From NCBI RefSeq assembly GCF_002895925.1, contig NZ_NWUO01000008.1, forward strand, positions 1 through 64,000: 64,000 bases of DNA, in the 5' to 3' direction. This document shows positions 1 through 8,468 of the stretch, in pieces. The stretch comes from Mixta theicola. GTDB taxonomy: Bacteria; Pseudomonadota; Gammaproteobacteria; Enterobacterales; Enterobacteriaceae. Numbering within the stretch: position 1 is the stretch's first letter; every line of letters begins with the position of its first letter. Under the pieces are notes generated by a model. That model searched no databases. It saw only the letters and a list, made by a program, of their open reading frames with translations, and was not told the origin of the DNA. Position numbers and translations under genes: made by a program.

Positions 1-2
1 GC

Positions 3-536
3 AACTATAAAAGCCTGGCGAGAACCATGATTTCCCATATGCAGTATGGCAACGGCGCTGTTTTCAGCCATCCGCTGCTGGACCAGGCGATGGCGGAGCA
101 TAGCTCTATGCAAAACTCTCTTAATGCTATTTTAGTAACTATTCAAACCTATATTGACTGGGAAAGAAAAATTTTACCCGATCCTGCTATGCAAGATTTA
201 ACAGAATCGATAAAGGAAACTTATTTACCCAGATTCGACAAGTTTACAGACAGATTTAACGGTTTAGGTATCACGGTACATGACACCTGGGCAACCCATA
301 TTAGTCTGGAAAGCTTATTGATTAAAAAAGACTCTTTCACCGCAGTAATTAAATACCATATTCAGGATCACTTTGGGCTGGATGCAGAGGATATAACTAA
401 TAATTTTTATCGCCGGTTTCGTATTTTCAGGATATGGTTCTATCTTCAGCACATAAACAATCATGCTTTCAAACCATTCATTAGCGATATACTTTTAACA
501 AAAAACATTAGTGTGGGCCGCTATGATAAAATATAA
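3..536 (+). CDS. DUF3289 family protein, C-terminal part (5' end outside window)
   Basis: The reading frame is open to the left edge of the window, so this is the end of a longer gene; an in-frame ATG at 27 is probably internal. The visible 170 or so residues match my memory of the DUF3289 domain: an opening MISH-x-xxGNGA segment, a GLGITVHDTWAT motif, a QDHFGLDxxDI motif and a closing FRIWF-xLQ segment. DUF3289 proteins are commonly found at type VI secretion loci of enterobacteria, sometimes attached to secreted or PAAR-type N-termini; their activity is not established. It overlaps the next gene (DUF943) by a few bases, suggesting a pair, and an hcp fragment lies 0.5 kb downstream. The DNA is clearly more AT-rich than the rest of the window, a sign of transfer. 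I am fairly sure of the family; a secreted-effector role is inference. Confidence 0.72.
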   Translation, partial: NYKSLARTMISHMQYGNGAVFSHPLLDQAMAEHSSMQNSLNAILVTIQTYIDWERKILPDPAMQDLTESIKETYLPRFDKFTDRFNGLGITVHDTWATHISLESLLIKKDSFTAVIKYHIQDHFGLDAEDITNNFYRRFRIFRIWFYLQHINNHAFKPFISDILLTKNISVGRYDKI

Positions 537-948
537 ATTTTTAACTATAATAGTAACCCTGCTATTTTTGACATATCGAGTACTACTGCCTGTGGAAGTT
601 GTTGGCATTCATAAACCAGGCAAAACCTCAACAGTTGTTATTGTAAAAAACTTTCCTATAACAAGGATTGGAAAAATATCCTGGTGGAAAAAAAATCATA
701 ATCAACTCAGTAAACAGTGTCCATTTATTATATCTCCAGAAAATCACAGAGTGGTATTCTTCGAGGCTGAATATAAAAAAGATTCCGGAACTGACCAGGA
801 TAGCGATTTGCTTTGCTTTGATGATATGCCCACCAAGGTTAACTGTATCTCCAAAGAAAACCGCCCGCTACTAATCAGGCACTACCCGGACGGGCATACC
901 GAGTATGTAACCGAAAACTTTTTTCAGCGCTTCCTTCAATATTTTTAA
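523..948 (+). CDS. DUF943 family membrane-anchored protein
   Basis: A 141-residue protein whose N-terminus (residues 1-20) is one hydrophobic segment followed by the DUF943 signature: RPVE-like LLPVEVVGIH, VIVKNFPITRIGKI-WW, and DLLCFDDM-x5-NCI. The mature part is therefore expected to face the periplasm. A GTG twelve bases upstream (511) could also start the frame, but the ATG at 523 puts the hydrophobic segment directly at the N-terminus. It overlaps the end of the DUF3289 gene, so the two are probably translated together. DUF943 genes are typical of enterobacterial type VI secretion islands, often beside candidate effectors; no biochemical function is known to me. An immunity or adaptor role for the upstream protein is inference from position only. 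Base composition is AT-rich like its partner. Confidence 0.72.
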   Translation: MIKYKFLTIIVTLLFLTYRVLLPVEVVGIHKPGKTSTVVIVKNFPITRIGKISWWKKNHNQLSKQCPFIISPENHRVVFFEAEYKKDSGTDQDSDLLCFDDMPTKVNCISKENRPLLIRHYPDGHTEYVTENFFQRFLQYF

Positions 949-1016
949 TGAGCATAAAAATAAGAGAGCTGCCGGACGCAGTTCGCCGTGGTTAATCAAC
1001 GTAACAGGAGTTAAGG

Positions 1017-1220
1017 ATGAGCATCGATCTTTTTTTAAAAATCGACGGTATAGAGGGAGAAGCAAAGGATGCAAACCATAAAGGATGGATTACGCTCTCC
1101 AGCTTTAGCTGGGGCACCAGTCAGCCGGGCAAGATGCAAACGGGCGGCGGCTTGCAAGCAAATCGCCGCTTCTCTCTTTTTTATGCAGGTATTCATCCAC
1201 GGCGTCAGCACGACAGTTGA
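1017..1220 (+). pseudogene. hcp: Truncated Hcp (T6SS tube protein) fragment
   Basis: The first 45 or so codons encode the conserved Hcp N-terminus (MSIDLFLKIDG, then DANHKGWI, FSWGTSQPG and a GGG run), preceded by a good ribosome site (aggag at about 1007-1011). A normal Hcp of this class is about 160 residues; here the similarity stops after the glycine run at about 1150 and the frame continues only into unrelated sequence to a stop at 1218-1220. The rest of the gene is missing. Hcp forms the hexameric rings of the T6SS inner tube, and orphan copies near accessory effectors are common. With DUF3289 and DUF943 upstream this looks like the decayed end of an orphan T6SS module. Confidence 0.75.
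1144..1182 (+). terminator. Hairpin plus T-run at the Hcp break point
   Basis: GCGGCG (1144-1149) pairs with CGCCGC (1164-1169) around an inner palindromic GCTTGCAAGC, followed by a pyrimidine run ending in six T (1170-1182). It has the shape of an intrinsic terminator and lies exactly where Hcp similarity ends, so the hcp fragment may have been joined to the terminator of a lost gene. Confidence 0.4.
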
Positions 1221-1382
1221 TGTAGCGCCCCGGTTGCGAAACGGCAAGGGATTCCCGGCGAGAACCTAAACGGCCGGTGCCGCAACATCCTTATCGCATA
1301 GCAGATACGCAAAAAATTCTCTTATTCTCCCCTTTCCGTTGCCGATAAAGCGATTACTATAATTTACCTTTCGTTAAACCTG
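1183..1382. other. Short non-coding gap before ampH
   Basis: About 200 bases between the hcp remnant and ampH. I see no convincing gene; the ampH promoter must lie here, with an AT-rich stretch near 1350-1380 (acTATAATt at about 1357-1362 resembles a -10 element). Confidence 0.4.
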
Positions 1383-2564
1383 ATGGATTTGTCTCCGTTG
1401 AAAACTCGCTTTTATCTGCTGGCTGCTCTTTTTGCCACGCTGCCGCTGCGCAGCCAGGCGCAGCCTTCGCCCGATCCGCTTCTGGCTTCACAAATTGTCG
1501 ATCGTTATGCTGAGCATATTTTCTATGGCAGCGCCGCTACCGGTATGGCGCTGGTCGCCATTGACGGCAATCAACGCGTTTTTGCCAGCTTCGGCGAAAC
1601 CCGCCCCGGCAACGGGACGCGCCCGCAAAAAGATTCGCTGATCCGTATTGCCTCGCTGAGCAAACTGATGACCAGCGAAGTGATGCTCAAAATGGCGGAA
1701 CAGGGAGAGGTTAAACTTGACGATCCGCTGGCTAATTATGCGCCGCCCGGCTCGCGCGTACCCAACTATGCCGGGCAGCCGATACGCCTGATCCATCTTG
1801 CCACCCACACCAGCGGTCTGCCGCGTGAACAGCCCGGCGGTAAAGCGGGACGTCCGGTTTTTGTCTGGCCGACAAAAGCCGAACGCTGGGGCTGGCTGCA
1901 ACAGGCACAGCTTAATACACCGCCTGGCGTACACGCCGCCTACTCTAACATCGCCTATGATTTACTGGCGGATGCGCTTTCCCGCGCGGCAGGCACGCCT
2001 TATCCGACGCTGTTTCGCCAGCTGATTACCCATCCGCTGGGCATGAAAGACACCACTTTCACCCCTTCGCCAGAGCAGTGCCAACGTCTGATGGTGCCGG
2101 AGCGCGGCGCCAGCCCCTGTATCAATACGCTGGCCGCCATCGGCAGCGGCGGCGTCTATTCAACGCCGGAAGATATGGGACGCTGGATGCAGCAGTTTTT
2201 GAACTCTGATATTAATACGCGCACGCCACAGATCGATCGCCTGCAAACGCTGATCTATCAGCGCAGACAGTTAACCAAAGTAGAAGGCATGGATGTGCCG
2301 GGTAAAGCGGAGGCGCTGGGCATGGGCTGGGTCTATATGGCACCGGCGCACGGCCATCCGGGCATTATGCAAAAAACCGGCGGCGGCGGCGGCTTTATTA
2401 CCTATATGGCGATGATCCCGCGGTACAACGTTGGCGTATTTGTGGTGGTTACCCGCACCAGTCTGACGCGCTTTCGCGCCATGAGCGACGGGGTAAATGA
2501 TTTACTGACCGAACTGGCAGGCAACCAACAAGGCTCGCCGATACTGGTACAGGAGATTCGTTAA
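1383..2564 (+). CDS. ampH: D-alanyl-D-alanine carboxypeptidase/endopeptidase AmpH
   Basis: A class C beta-lactamase fold penicillin-binding protein that trims and cleaves peptidoglycan peptides in the periplasm and takes part in recycling. The 393-residue product closely follows E. coli AmpH along its length. Visible motifs are the catalytic SxxK (S91-L-S-K94), the Y187-S-N triad and a KTG box in QKTGGGGG near residue 333. Residues 7-27 form a signal peptide ending in an RSQAQ-type cleavage region. The ATG at 1383 lacks a strong ribosome site; a TTG at 1398 (giving an N-terminus LKTRFYLLAAL) would remove five residues and fit the usual signal-peptide layout equally well. The gene stands alone and converges on the DUF1176 gene 29 bases downstream. 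It is a housekeeping enzyme of this fold and should not be read as a resistance beta-lactamase. Confidence 0.93.
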   Translation: MDLSPLKTRFYLLAALFATLPLRSQAQPSPDPLLASQIVDRYAEHIFYGSAATGMALVAIDGNQRVFASFGETRPGNGTRPQKDSLIRIASLSKLMTSEVMLKMAEQGEVKLDDPLANYAPPGSRVPNYAGQPIRLIHLATHTSGLPREQPGGKAGRPVFVWPTKAERWGWLQQAQLNTPPGVHAAYSNIAYDLLADALSRAAGTPYPTLFRQLITHPLGMKDTTFTPSPEQCQRLMVPERGASPCINTLAAIGSGGVYSTPEDMGRWMQQFLNSDINTRTPQIDRLQTLIYQRRQLTKVEGMDVPGKAEALGMGWVYMAPAHGHPGIMQKTGGGGGFITYMAMIPRYNVGVFVVVTRTSLTRFRAMSDGVNDLLTELAGNQQGSPILVQEIR

Positions 2565-2593
2565 GCCAACGCGGCGGATAATTACTGTGCCGC

Positions 2594-3655
2594 TCAGGGC
2601 GGCGACGGACGCTGGCTTACCCACAGGGTGGGCCAGTCGTCACTGCCGTGCCAGGCGTCACAGGTTCCCTCTTCGGCATACTCGGCCAGCGCGAACTCCT
2701 GGCCGTTAAACTGCCAGCGGGTGGCAATACCGCAATCGCCCAGACCACGACCTTTCGCATAGGTATAGAGCTGTGCATTGGCCGCATCATATTCCGCATT
2801 AATGATTTCCAGCTGCCTGTCGTTGCGCCCCGGCGACGCAAAAGGCAACGATAGCGTCAGGCGACGCGATTGCCAGGGTTGGCTGCGGGTGACTTCAAAG
2901 GCCAAATCGATCATGTTGTAAGCGCCCATTTCGCAGCTAACCAGCAGCAAAGCCTTGCTGTCGGTCAGCGGAGCCACGCTGACTTCGCGTCGCATCGGGT
3001 CCAGAGAGCACTCATCGGCATTAACGCGCCAGGTTCCGTAATCGATCAGGCCGGTGGTTTCTTCACGCGTTAAAGGCGCGGCGGGACGGCCAGGAAGACG
3101 CATTAACGGCGCTGCCGGTTCCGGCGGCACATCCCACACGCTGCGGCTGCCGCGCTTAACCCAGGCGCTCAGGCTGCCGACGCGCCCCTGAATATCATCC
3201 ATCAGCAGCAGCGCCGCCTTAAGCCCATGTAATGAAATCGTGGACTGGGGCCGCCAGGTTATCTGGATATTGTCGGCATCAATGATTTGCGTTAGAAACT
3301 CATCGATGGCGATAGGATGGGCGGTAACCAGATGATGCGGCTCCACCGTCCAGTGCTTGAAATCGGGGCGCAGACGCTGCTGATCGAGCAGCAGGTTATC
3401 CTGTAACGCCGCGCCCTTGAGATCGCCGGTATAGCGGTTGCCATAATCAATGCGCAACAAAGGGCGATCGTTGACGCCAGCATAGCGGGAAAGGCTCATC
3501 ACCAAACCATTATCGCCAGGAATATTCCGTGCCACACAATAATTAAGGTTATTACAGGTAATCTGCCAGTCGGTAAATATTTTCTGTAACGGCGCCGCCT
3601 GCACGCTGGCAATGAAAAGAAAAGGCAACCACAGCGATTTCATCCAGTAAGGCAT
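2594..3655 (-). CDS. DUF1176 domain periplasmic protein
   Basis: A 353-residue protein with a cleavable signal peptide (hydrophobic LWLPFLFIASVQA, residues 8-20) followed by the start typical of DUF1176 proteins, with paired cysteines early on (C34 and C40 in ITCNNLNYCVA) and further cysteines late (DCGI, GTCDAW) that could form disulfides outside the cytoplasm. The domain is widespread in proteobacteria with no assigned biochemical role that I can name. The ATG at 3655 is used here; an in-frame ATG four codons later (MKSLW) would give a tidier signal peptide. It is transcribed alone, convergent with ampH. No catalytic motif is evident. Confidence 0.75.
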   Translation of the reverse strand: MPYWMKSLWLPFLFIASVQAAPLQKIFTDWQITCNNLNYCVARNIPGDNGLVMSLSRYAGVNDRPLLRIDYGNRYTGDLKGAALQDNLLLDQQRLRPDFKHWTVEPHHLVTAHPIAIDEFLTQIIDADNIQITWRPQSTISLHGLKAALLLMDDIQGRVGSLSAWVKRGSRSVWDVPPEPAAPLMRLPGRPAAPLTREETTGLIDYGTWRVNADECSLDPMRREVSVAPLTDSKALLLVSCEMGAYNMIDLAFEVTRSQPWQSRRLTLSLPFASPGRNDRQLEIINAEYDAANAQLYTYAKGRGLGDCGIATRWQFNGQEFALAEYAEEGTCDAWHGSDDWPTLWVSQRPSPP

Positions 3656-3851
3656 TTAATAATCCAATCCCTAAATTAGTTCATTGATGATAGCGCAACG
3701 ACAGCGGTTCACCATGCCTTTCTCTGGTCATAAAAGAAAACAGGCCTGAAACCGGGGAACAAACCAGGGTGATAACCTAACGGTACGATTTATCATCCTT
3801 TGCCGCTCTGTTTACCTCAATCAGATTTCTCGGACTCTGTAAGCGGATCGT

Positions 3852-3880
3852 TAAACGGTCATATCTGCATAAACGGTCAT
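3852..3880. promoter_or_regulatory. Tandem 11-base repeat, candidate operator
   Basis: TAAACGGTCAT occurs at 3852-3862 and again at 3870-3880, an 18-base period, with a weaker third GGTCA at 3884-3888. Such spacing suits tandem regulator contacts. The binding protein is unknown; the DeoR-type regulator encoded 245 bases downstream is an obvious candidate, but this is inference. Confidence 0.35.
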
Positions 3881-3961
3881 CATCGGTCACGTTATTTTGC
3901 CTGCGAAAAAACAGAGGGTATGGCATTAATAATCGCTGGCAGGCGAAACAGGCGGTTTATT

Positions 3962-3977
3962 TGTGATTCAAATCAAA
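3962..3977. promoter_or_regulatory. CRP-cAMP-like binding site
   Basis: TGTGA-N6-TCAAA differs from the CRP core TGTGA-N6-TCACA at one position and is flanked by T- and A-rich arms that extend the symmetry. It lies about 150 bases before the DeoR-type gene, as expected for a catabolite-repressed sugar operon. Confidence 0.45.
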
Positions 3978-4124
3978 TAAAAATGATACCAATGGTTCCA
4001 TTTGCAAATTAGTTAAGAAGCATCTCACTTATTTAGCCGTCGCGTTTTTATGCACCCTGGAGTTTTGTCCAGGGCACATTTTGCGATCCCGCTATCCCTT
4101 ACTTTTATTACACCGGAGGTCATC

Positions 4125-4955
4125 ATGTTACCGATTGAGCGTCAGCGGCAAATCATTGAGGAAATAAATCTGAATGGTCGGGTGCTGGTTGCCGAACTGG
4201 TTAAATTACTTCAGGTCTCGCAGGAGACTATTCGCCGCGACCTGGCGCTGCTGGAGAAAAAAGGGATTTTACAACGCAGCCACGGCGGTGCGGTTATTAA
4301 CCGCCCCTCGCCAGGGAGTGATAATTATCGCCGTACCGCATTCAATGAATATGATGCAACCTTTCGCCAGCGGATGAATGAAAATGAGCAGCAGAAAATG
4401 CAGATAGCCAAGCGGGCATTAGATTTTATTTCCATTGGCGACTGTCTGTTATTGGACAGCAGTACCACCTGCTGGTTTCTGGCGCGACAGCTGCCTGATA
4501 TTGAATTAACCGTATTAACCAACTCCCTGCGCACCATTCAGGCGCTGGCGGTGAAAAGCCATATTCGTACCATTTGCCTGGGAGGGGAATATTCCGATCG
4601 TTATGAAGCCTTTCACGGCATCGTCGCAGAATTACCGTTAAAGGAATTTCTGATTAATAAAATTTTCTTTTCCTGTAGCGGATTAGGCAGCGACGGTTAT
4701 TTACGTGAGGGTAATGAAAACGGCGCGCATTTAAAACAGCAAATGCTGCTGGCCGCCGAAAGGAAATATTTGCTGATGGACGCCAGTAAATTTTCCCGGC
4801 CCTCTTTCGCCCGTATTTGTCATTACCGTGATGTGGATTTTCTGTTAACCGACAATTTGAAAGATAAGGCATTACAGCAGGAACTGGCCTGGAATGGCGT
4901 GAACGTTATCGACTGTTCACAGCGCGCTCAGGCCGTACAGCTAATCAATTACTGA
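4125..4955 (+). CDS. DeoR-family transcriptional regulator of the sugar operon
   Basis: A 276-residue regulator. The N-terminal helix-turn-helix has the DeoR family pattern (MLPIERQRQIIEEI at the start, then SQETIRRDLALLEKKGIL and RSHGGA around residues 30-55). The rest is the DeoR sensor domain, which binds a phosphorylated sugar; its typical LDSSTT phosphate loop is at about residues 109-114 and a GLGSDGYL-type segment follows. An ATG at 4125 with a strong ggagg at 4115-4119 fixes the start; the longer frame from 4050 has no such site. It is the first gene of the operon, 20 bases before the binding-protein gene, so it is probably an autoregulated repressor released by a sugar phosphate made by the kinases downstream. 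I do not recognise a specific named orthologue. Confidence 0.85.
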   Translation: MLPIERQRQIIEEINLNGRVLVAELVKLLQVSQETIRRDLALLEKKGILQRSHGGAVINRPSPGSDNYRRTAFNEYDATFRQRMNENEQQKMQIAKRALDFISIGDCLLLDSSTTCWFLARQLPDIELTVLTNSLRTIQALAVKSHIRTICLGGEYSDRYEAFHGIVAELPLKEFLINKIFFSCSGLGSDGYLREGNENGAHLKQQMLLAAERKYLLMDASKFSRPSFARICHYRDVDFLLTDNLKDKALQQELAWNGVNVIDCSQRAQAVQLINY

Positions 4956-4975
4956 TGCAACCCTACGGAGTTACG

Positions 4976-5959
4976 ATGAAAAAAACCTCTACCCTCTGTG
5001 CCCTGCTCGCGCTGCTTGCGGCCTCTCCCGCTTTTGCCGCAGACAAACTGCGTATGGGCATCGTCGTTAAAATCGGCGGCATTCCGTGGTTCAACGCAAT
5101 GGAGGCGGGCATTAAAAGCGAGGCGGCCAAACGCGGGATCGACGCCTGGCAGGTTGGTCCTACCGCCGCCGATCCCGCCTTACAGGTGCGCGCCATTGAA
5201 GATCTTATCGCGCAGAAAGTCGATATTATTGGCGTCGTACCTAACGATCCGCAGGTGCTGGAGCCGGTGCTGAAACGGGCCCGCGATGCCGGAATTAAAG
5301 TGATTACCCACGAATCACCAGGGCAGAAATACGCCGACTGGGATTTCGAACTGATTGACGCCAATACCCACGGCGTTAACCACATGAAGGCATTGGCGCA
5401 GTGCATGCATGAAGAAGGCAAATATGCCATGTATGTCGGCAGCCTGACCGTGCCGCTGCATCAGCAGTGGACCGATGCCGCCCTGCACTATCAGCAGCAG
5501 CATTATCCAAAAATGCAGCTGGTGGCGGACAAATTCGGCGTCGGTGAATCGCTGGACGACTCTATCCGCACCACCAACGAGCTGATGTCTAAATACCCCG
5601 ATCTGAAAGGCATCATGGCTTTTGGATCGCAGGGGCCCATCGGCGCTGGCCGCGCGGTGATGAACCGCAATAAAACCCGGCAGGTTTGCGTTATCGGCGC
5701 GTTCAGCCCAGGTCAGGGCGCGTCGCTGGTTAAGCGCGATGCGATCAAAGGCGGATTTATCTGGAATCCGATGACCGCCGGGGAAGTTTTCGTGCGCATC
5801 GCCGACATGATGCAGAAAAAAGAGCCGATTACCGACGGCATGACCATCGACGGGCTGGGAAAAGTGAAGGTAGATGAAGCCCAACACACCATCCTCGGCA
5901 ATAACAGCGAAAGCCTGGATAAAGCTAACCTGCCGAAGCTGGTAAAAATGGGGCTGTAA
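4976..5959 (+). CDS. Sugar ABC transporter periplasmic binding protein
   Basis: A 327-residue solute-binding protein of the periplasmic binding protein 1/LacI-like fold. A classical signal peptide (MKKTSTLCALLALLAASPAFAA) precedes the mature chain. Segments such as AIEDLIAQKVDIIGVVPNDPQVLEPVLKRARDAGIKVITHESPG belong to the branch holding the rhamnose- and AI-2-type (LsrB-like) binding proteins rather than the shorter ribose protein RbsB; the aromatic PWFNAM and the ADWDFELIDAN stretch probably line the ligand pocket. The ATG at 4976 has an acggag ribosome site; the ATG at 4955, overlapping the regulator stop, is less likely because it would put seven residues before the signal peptide. It is followed after two bases by the ATPase gene. 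The ligand cannot be read from sequence; downstream enzymes suggest a hexulose or related rare sugar. Confidence 0.85.
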   Translation: MKKTSTLCALLALLAASPAFAADKLRMGIVVKIGGIPWFNAMEAGIKSEAAKRGIDAWQVGPTAADPALQVRAIEDLIAQKVDIIGVVPNDPQVLEPVLKRARDAGIKVITHESPGQKYADWDFELIDANTHGVNHMKALAQCMHEEGKYAMYVGSLTVPLHQQWTDAALHYQQQHYPKMQLVADKFGVGESLDDSIRTTNELMSKYPDLKGIMAFGSQGPIGAGRAVMNRNKTRQVCVIGAFSPGQGASLVKRDAIKGGFIWNPMTAGEVFVRIADMMQKKEPITDGMTIDGLGKVKVDEAQHTILGNNSESLDKANLPKLVKMGL

Positions 5960-5961
5960 TC

Positions 5962-7467
5962 ATGAAACAGCAGCAACCTCAGGCGCTGATTGCGCTGGAA
6001 AACCTGTCGAAAACGTTTGGCGGCAACCGCGCTCTGGACGCCGTTTCGCTCACCCTGATGCCGGGCGAAGTACACTGTCTGGCCGGCACCAACGGCTGTG
6101 GTAAAAGCACGTTGATTAAGGTGATTTCCGGCGTTTACGCGCCGGACAGCGGCGCGCAGATCCGGCTGCAGGACGGCAGCTGCTGGCCGCGCCTGACGCC
6201 AAAACAGGCGCGCGACTTCGGCATTCAGGTGATTTATCAGGACCTGTCGCTGTTTCCTAACCTCAGCGTGGCGGAGAACATCGCCTTTGAGCATAACCTG
6301 GACGGCCTGCTGAGCTGGTACAGCGCGCGTCGTTTGCGCGCCACCGCCGAGCGTATCGTTAACGAGCTGGGATTTACCCTGCAGCTGGATGAGAAAGTGG
6401 CGGCGCTCTCTATCGCCCAACGGCAGCAGGTCGCAATCTGCCGTGCGCTGGTGGCGGAGGCGAAGCTGGTGATTATGGATGAGCCGACCGCCTCGCTGAC
6501 GCGCACCGAGGTCAACCAGCTGCTGCGCACCGTACGTTATCTGAAAGAGAAAAATATCTGCGTGGTGTTTGTCAGCCATCGGCTGGATGAGGTGCTGGAA
6601 ATTTCCGATCGCGTGACGGTCATTCGCGACGGCAGCAAAATGGGCAGCTGGCCCGCCGATGAAATGGACAGCCATCGGCTGACCGAACTGATGACCGGAC
6701 AAAAGCTGAATTATCAGCTTAAAGCGCCCACGGCTCGCTACCAGCGCACCCTGCTGGAAGTGGAGAATCTGACGCGGGCTGGCCAGTATCACAACATCAA
6801 CTTTCGTCTGCATGAAGGCGAAGTGCTGGGGCTGTGCGGCCTGCTGGGTTCGGGCCGCACTGAGCTGGCGCTGTCGCTGTTTGGCATGACGCGGCCTGAC
6901 AGCGGCAAAATCTGGCTCGACAGTAAGCCGGTGCGTTTTCGCAACCATGAAGATGCGATTAAAGCGGGGATTGGCTATGTCTCTGAAGATCGCCTGACGC
7001 TGGGGCTGGTGCAGCAGCAGTCGGTGGCGGACAACATGGTGCTGTCGATCCTCGACCGGCTACAGAACCGCTTCCATCTGATTGATGAATACCGCAAAAA
7101 CAAACTGATCCTGCAGTGGATCCAACAGCTGGGGGTGCGCGTCGCCGATCCCGATCAGGCGATCTCCACCCTTTCCGGCGGCAACCAGCAAAAGATTGTG
7201 CTGGCGAAGTGGGTTCTGACGCAGCCGCGCATTTTGATCCTTGATTCGCCGACCGTGGGCGTCGATGTGGGCGCGAAAGCCAGCATTTATCAACTGATTC
7301 ATCAGCTGGCGCAGGAAGGACTGGCCATCATCCTGATTTCCGATGAGGTGCCGGAGGTATGGTACAACTGCGATCGTATTCTTCACTTTCGCGACGGCTC
7401 TATCCACGCTGAATATCAGCCGGGCAATGTGGCGCAACAGCAGCTGCAGGAGGTGATCAATGCCTGA
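5962..7467 (+). CDS. Sugar ABC transporter ATPase (RbsA/LsrA type, two nucleotide-binding domains)
   Basis: A 501-residue cytoplasmic ATPase with two tandem ABC domains, as in RbsA, XylG, AlsA and LsrA. The first has a full Walker A (GTNGCGKST near residue 44), a YQDLSLFPNLSV Q-loop region, signature LSIAQRQQ and Walker B VIMDEPTAS. The second has the family's degenerate Walker A (GLLGSGRTE), an LSGGNQQK signature and ILDSPTVGVDVG. It energises import through the two permeases encoded next; it overlaps the first permease by eight bases, implying translational coupling. The residual asymmetry (one canonical and one degenerate P-loop) is normal for the family. Substrate is set by the binding protein. 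Confidence 0.9.
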   Translation: MKQQQPQALIALENLSKTFGGNRALDAVSLTLMPGEVHCLAGTNGCGKSTLIKVISGVYAPDSGAQIRLQDGSCWPRLTPKQARDFGIQVIYQDLSLFPNLSVAENIAFEHNLDGLLSWYSARRLRATAERIVNELGFTLQLDEKVAALSIAQRQQVAICRALVAEAKLVIMDEPTASLTRTEVNQLLRTVRYLKEKNICVVFVSHRLDEVLEISDRVTVIRDGSKMGSWPADEMDSHRLTELMTGQKLNYQLKAPTARYQRTLLEVENLTRAGQYHNINFRLHEGEVLGLCGLLGSGRTELALSLFGMTRPDSGKIWLDSKPVRFRNHEDAIKAGIGYVSEDRLTLGLVQQQSVADNMVLSILDRLQNRFHLIDEYRKNKLILQWIQQLGVRVADPDQAISTLSGGNQQKIVLAKWVLTQPRILILDSPTVGVDVGAKASIYQLIHQLAQEGLAIILISDEVPEVWYNCDRILHFRDGSIHAEYQPGNVAQQQLQEVINA

Positions 7468-8449
7468 TTTATCCTGTTTTAAACCGCAAAGCAGTCAGGG
7501 CTGGCTCGCCTGGGTGCTGCTGGCTTTTATACTTTTCTTCTCGCTGGCCAGCGATCAATTCCTTAGCGTCCAGAACCTGCTCGACCTGGCGGAGAGCTAT
7601 GCCGTAACCGGTATTTTTGCGCTTGGGCTGTTTGTGGTGCTGGTGACCGGCGGCATTGATATTTCCTTCGCCGCCGTCGCCTCGGTGGTGCAATACCTGA
7701 TCGCCAGCCTGTTTATTCACTTTCAGTTCGATAGCGCACTGCTGAGCATCGGCCTCGCCATTCTGTGCGGCACGCTGTTCGGCATGATTAATGCGCTGCT
7801 GATTACCTCGCTGCGCGTCGTCTCCATCATTATCACCATCAGTATGCAATCGCTGCTGTTTGGCCTGCTGATGTGGCTGACCGGCGGGCGCAGCCTGTAT
7901 GACCTGCCGGAATGGTGGATTACGCTACGGCAGGTGCTGCCCTTTACGCTGAACGGGCAGAGCTATCAGATTGGATTGCCGCTGGTGATAATGCTGGCTA
8001 TCGCCGTCATCAGCGGGCTTCTGCTGAATAAAACCCACCTTGGACGCCAGCTGTATGCCGTCGGCGGCGATGCGGAATCGGCGCGGCGCGTGGGCATTCG
8101 CGTCACGTCAATTACCCTGTTCGCCTACGGCTGGCTGGGCGCTATGGCGGCCATTGGCGGGCTGGTGCAGGTGTATCGCATGGGCGAAGTGGTACCGAAT
8201 GCGCTGGTCGGCGGCGAGCTGGACGTACTGGCGGCAACGGTACTGGGCGGCGCCAGCCTGATGGGCGGAAAAGGTACGGTCACCGGCACCCTGATGGGCG
8301 TATTCCTGATCGCCATCCTGAAGAACGGCCTCAATCTGATCGGCGTATCCAACTACTTCATGAACATCGTGGTGGGCGGCGTCATCATGATTGCCATCGC
8401 CGTAACCCATTACAAAAAACGCAAAGAAACCGATGTCAGCTTCGTCTGA
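7460..8449 (+). CDS. Sugar ABC transporter permease 1
   Basis: A 329-residue inner-membrane permease of the branched BPD_transp_2 family (ribose/AI-2 type), with about ten hydrophobic segments. The GGIDISFAAVASV segment near residue 62 and the typical ATPase-contact/EAA-like region with AVGGDAESARRVGI (about 195-210) and VLGGASLMGGKGTVTGTLMGVF near 265-285 are diagnostic. It overlaps the ATPase gene by eight bases and is followed by a second, paralogous permease, so the channel is probably a heterodimer as in LsrCD or RhaPQ rather than a homodimer as in RbsC or AlsC. Confidence 0.88.
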   Translation: MPDLSCFKPQSSQGWLAWVLLAFILFFSLASDQFLSVQNLLDLAESYAVTGIFALGLFVVLVTGGIDISFAAVASVVQYLIASLFIHFQFDSALLSIGLAILCGTLFGMINALLITSLRVVSIIITISMQSLLFGLLMWLTGGRSLYDLPEWWITLRQVLPFTLNGQSYQIGLPLVIMLAIAVISGLLLNKTHLGRQLYAVGGDAESARRVGIRVTSITLFAYGWLGAMAAIGGLVQVYRMGEVVPNALVGGELDVLAATVLGGASLMGGKGTVTGTLMGVFLIAILKNGLNLIGVSNYFMNIVVGGVIMIAIAVTHYKKRKETDVSFV

Positions 8450-8468
8450 TCGGGCGGGAGAAAAAATC

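Larger units (their letters stand above)
3656..4124. other. Intergenic regulatory region between the DUF1176 gene and the sugar operon
   Basis: About 470 non-coding bases between divergent genes. It holds a pair of 11-base direct repeats (3852-3862 and 3870-3880), a CRP-like site (3962-3977) and a 12-base palindrome AATGGTTCCATT (3991-4002). A small open frame at 3800-4012 has no ribosome site or recognisable content and is not called. Confidence 0.5.

Noticed and set aside
1383-2564. AmpC-type beta-lactamase resistance gene
   Set aside because: The fold is shared, but the sequence is AmpH, a peptidoglycan hydrolase without known resistance role.
3800-4012. Open frame of 70 codons upstream of the DeoR regulator
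   Set aside because: No ribosome site, no recognisable content, and it spans the direct repeats and CRP-like site.
5713-6948. Long minus-strand open frame of 411 codons
   Set aside because: It lies opposite the well-supported binding-protein and ATPase genes and reflects high GC in their third codon positions.
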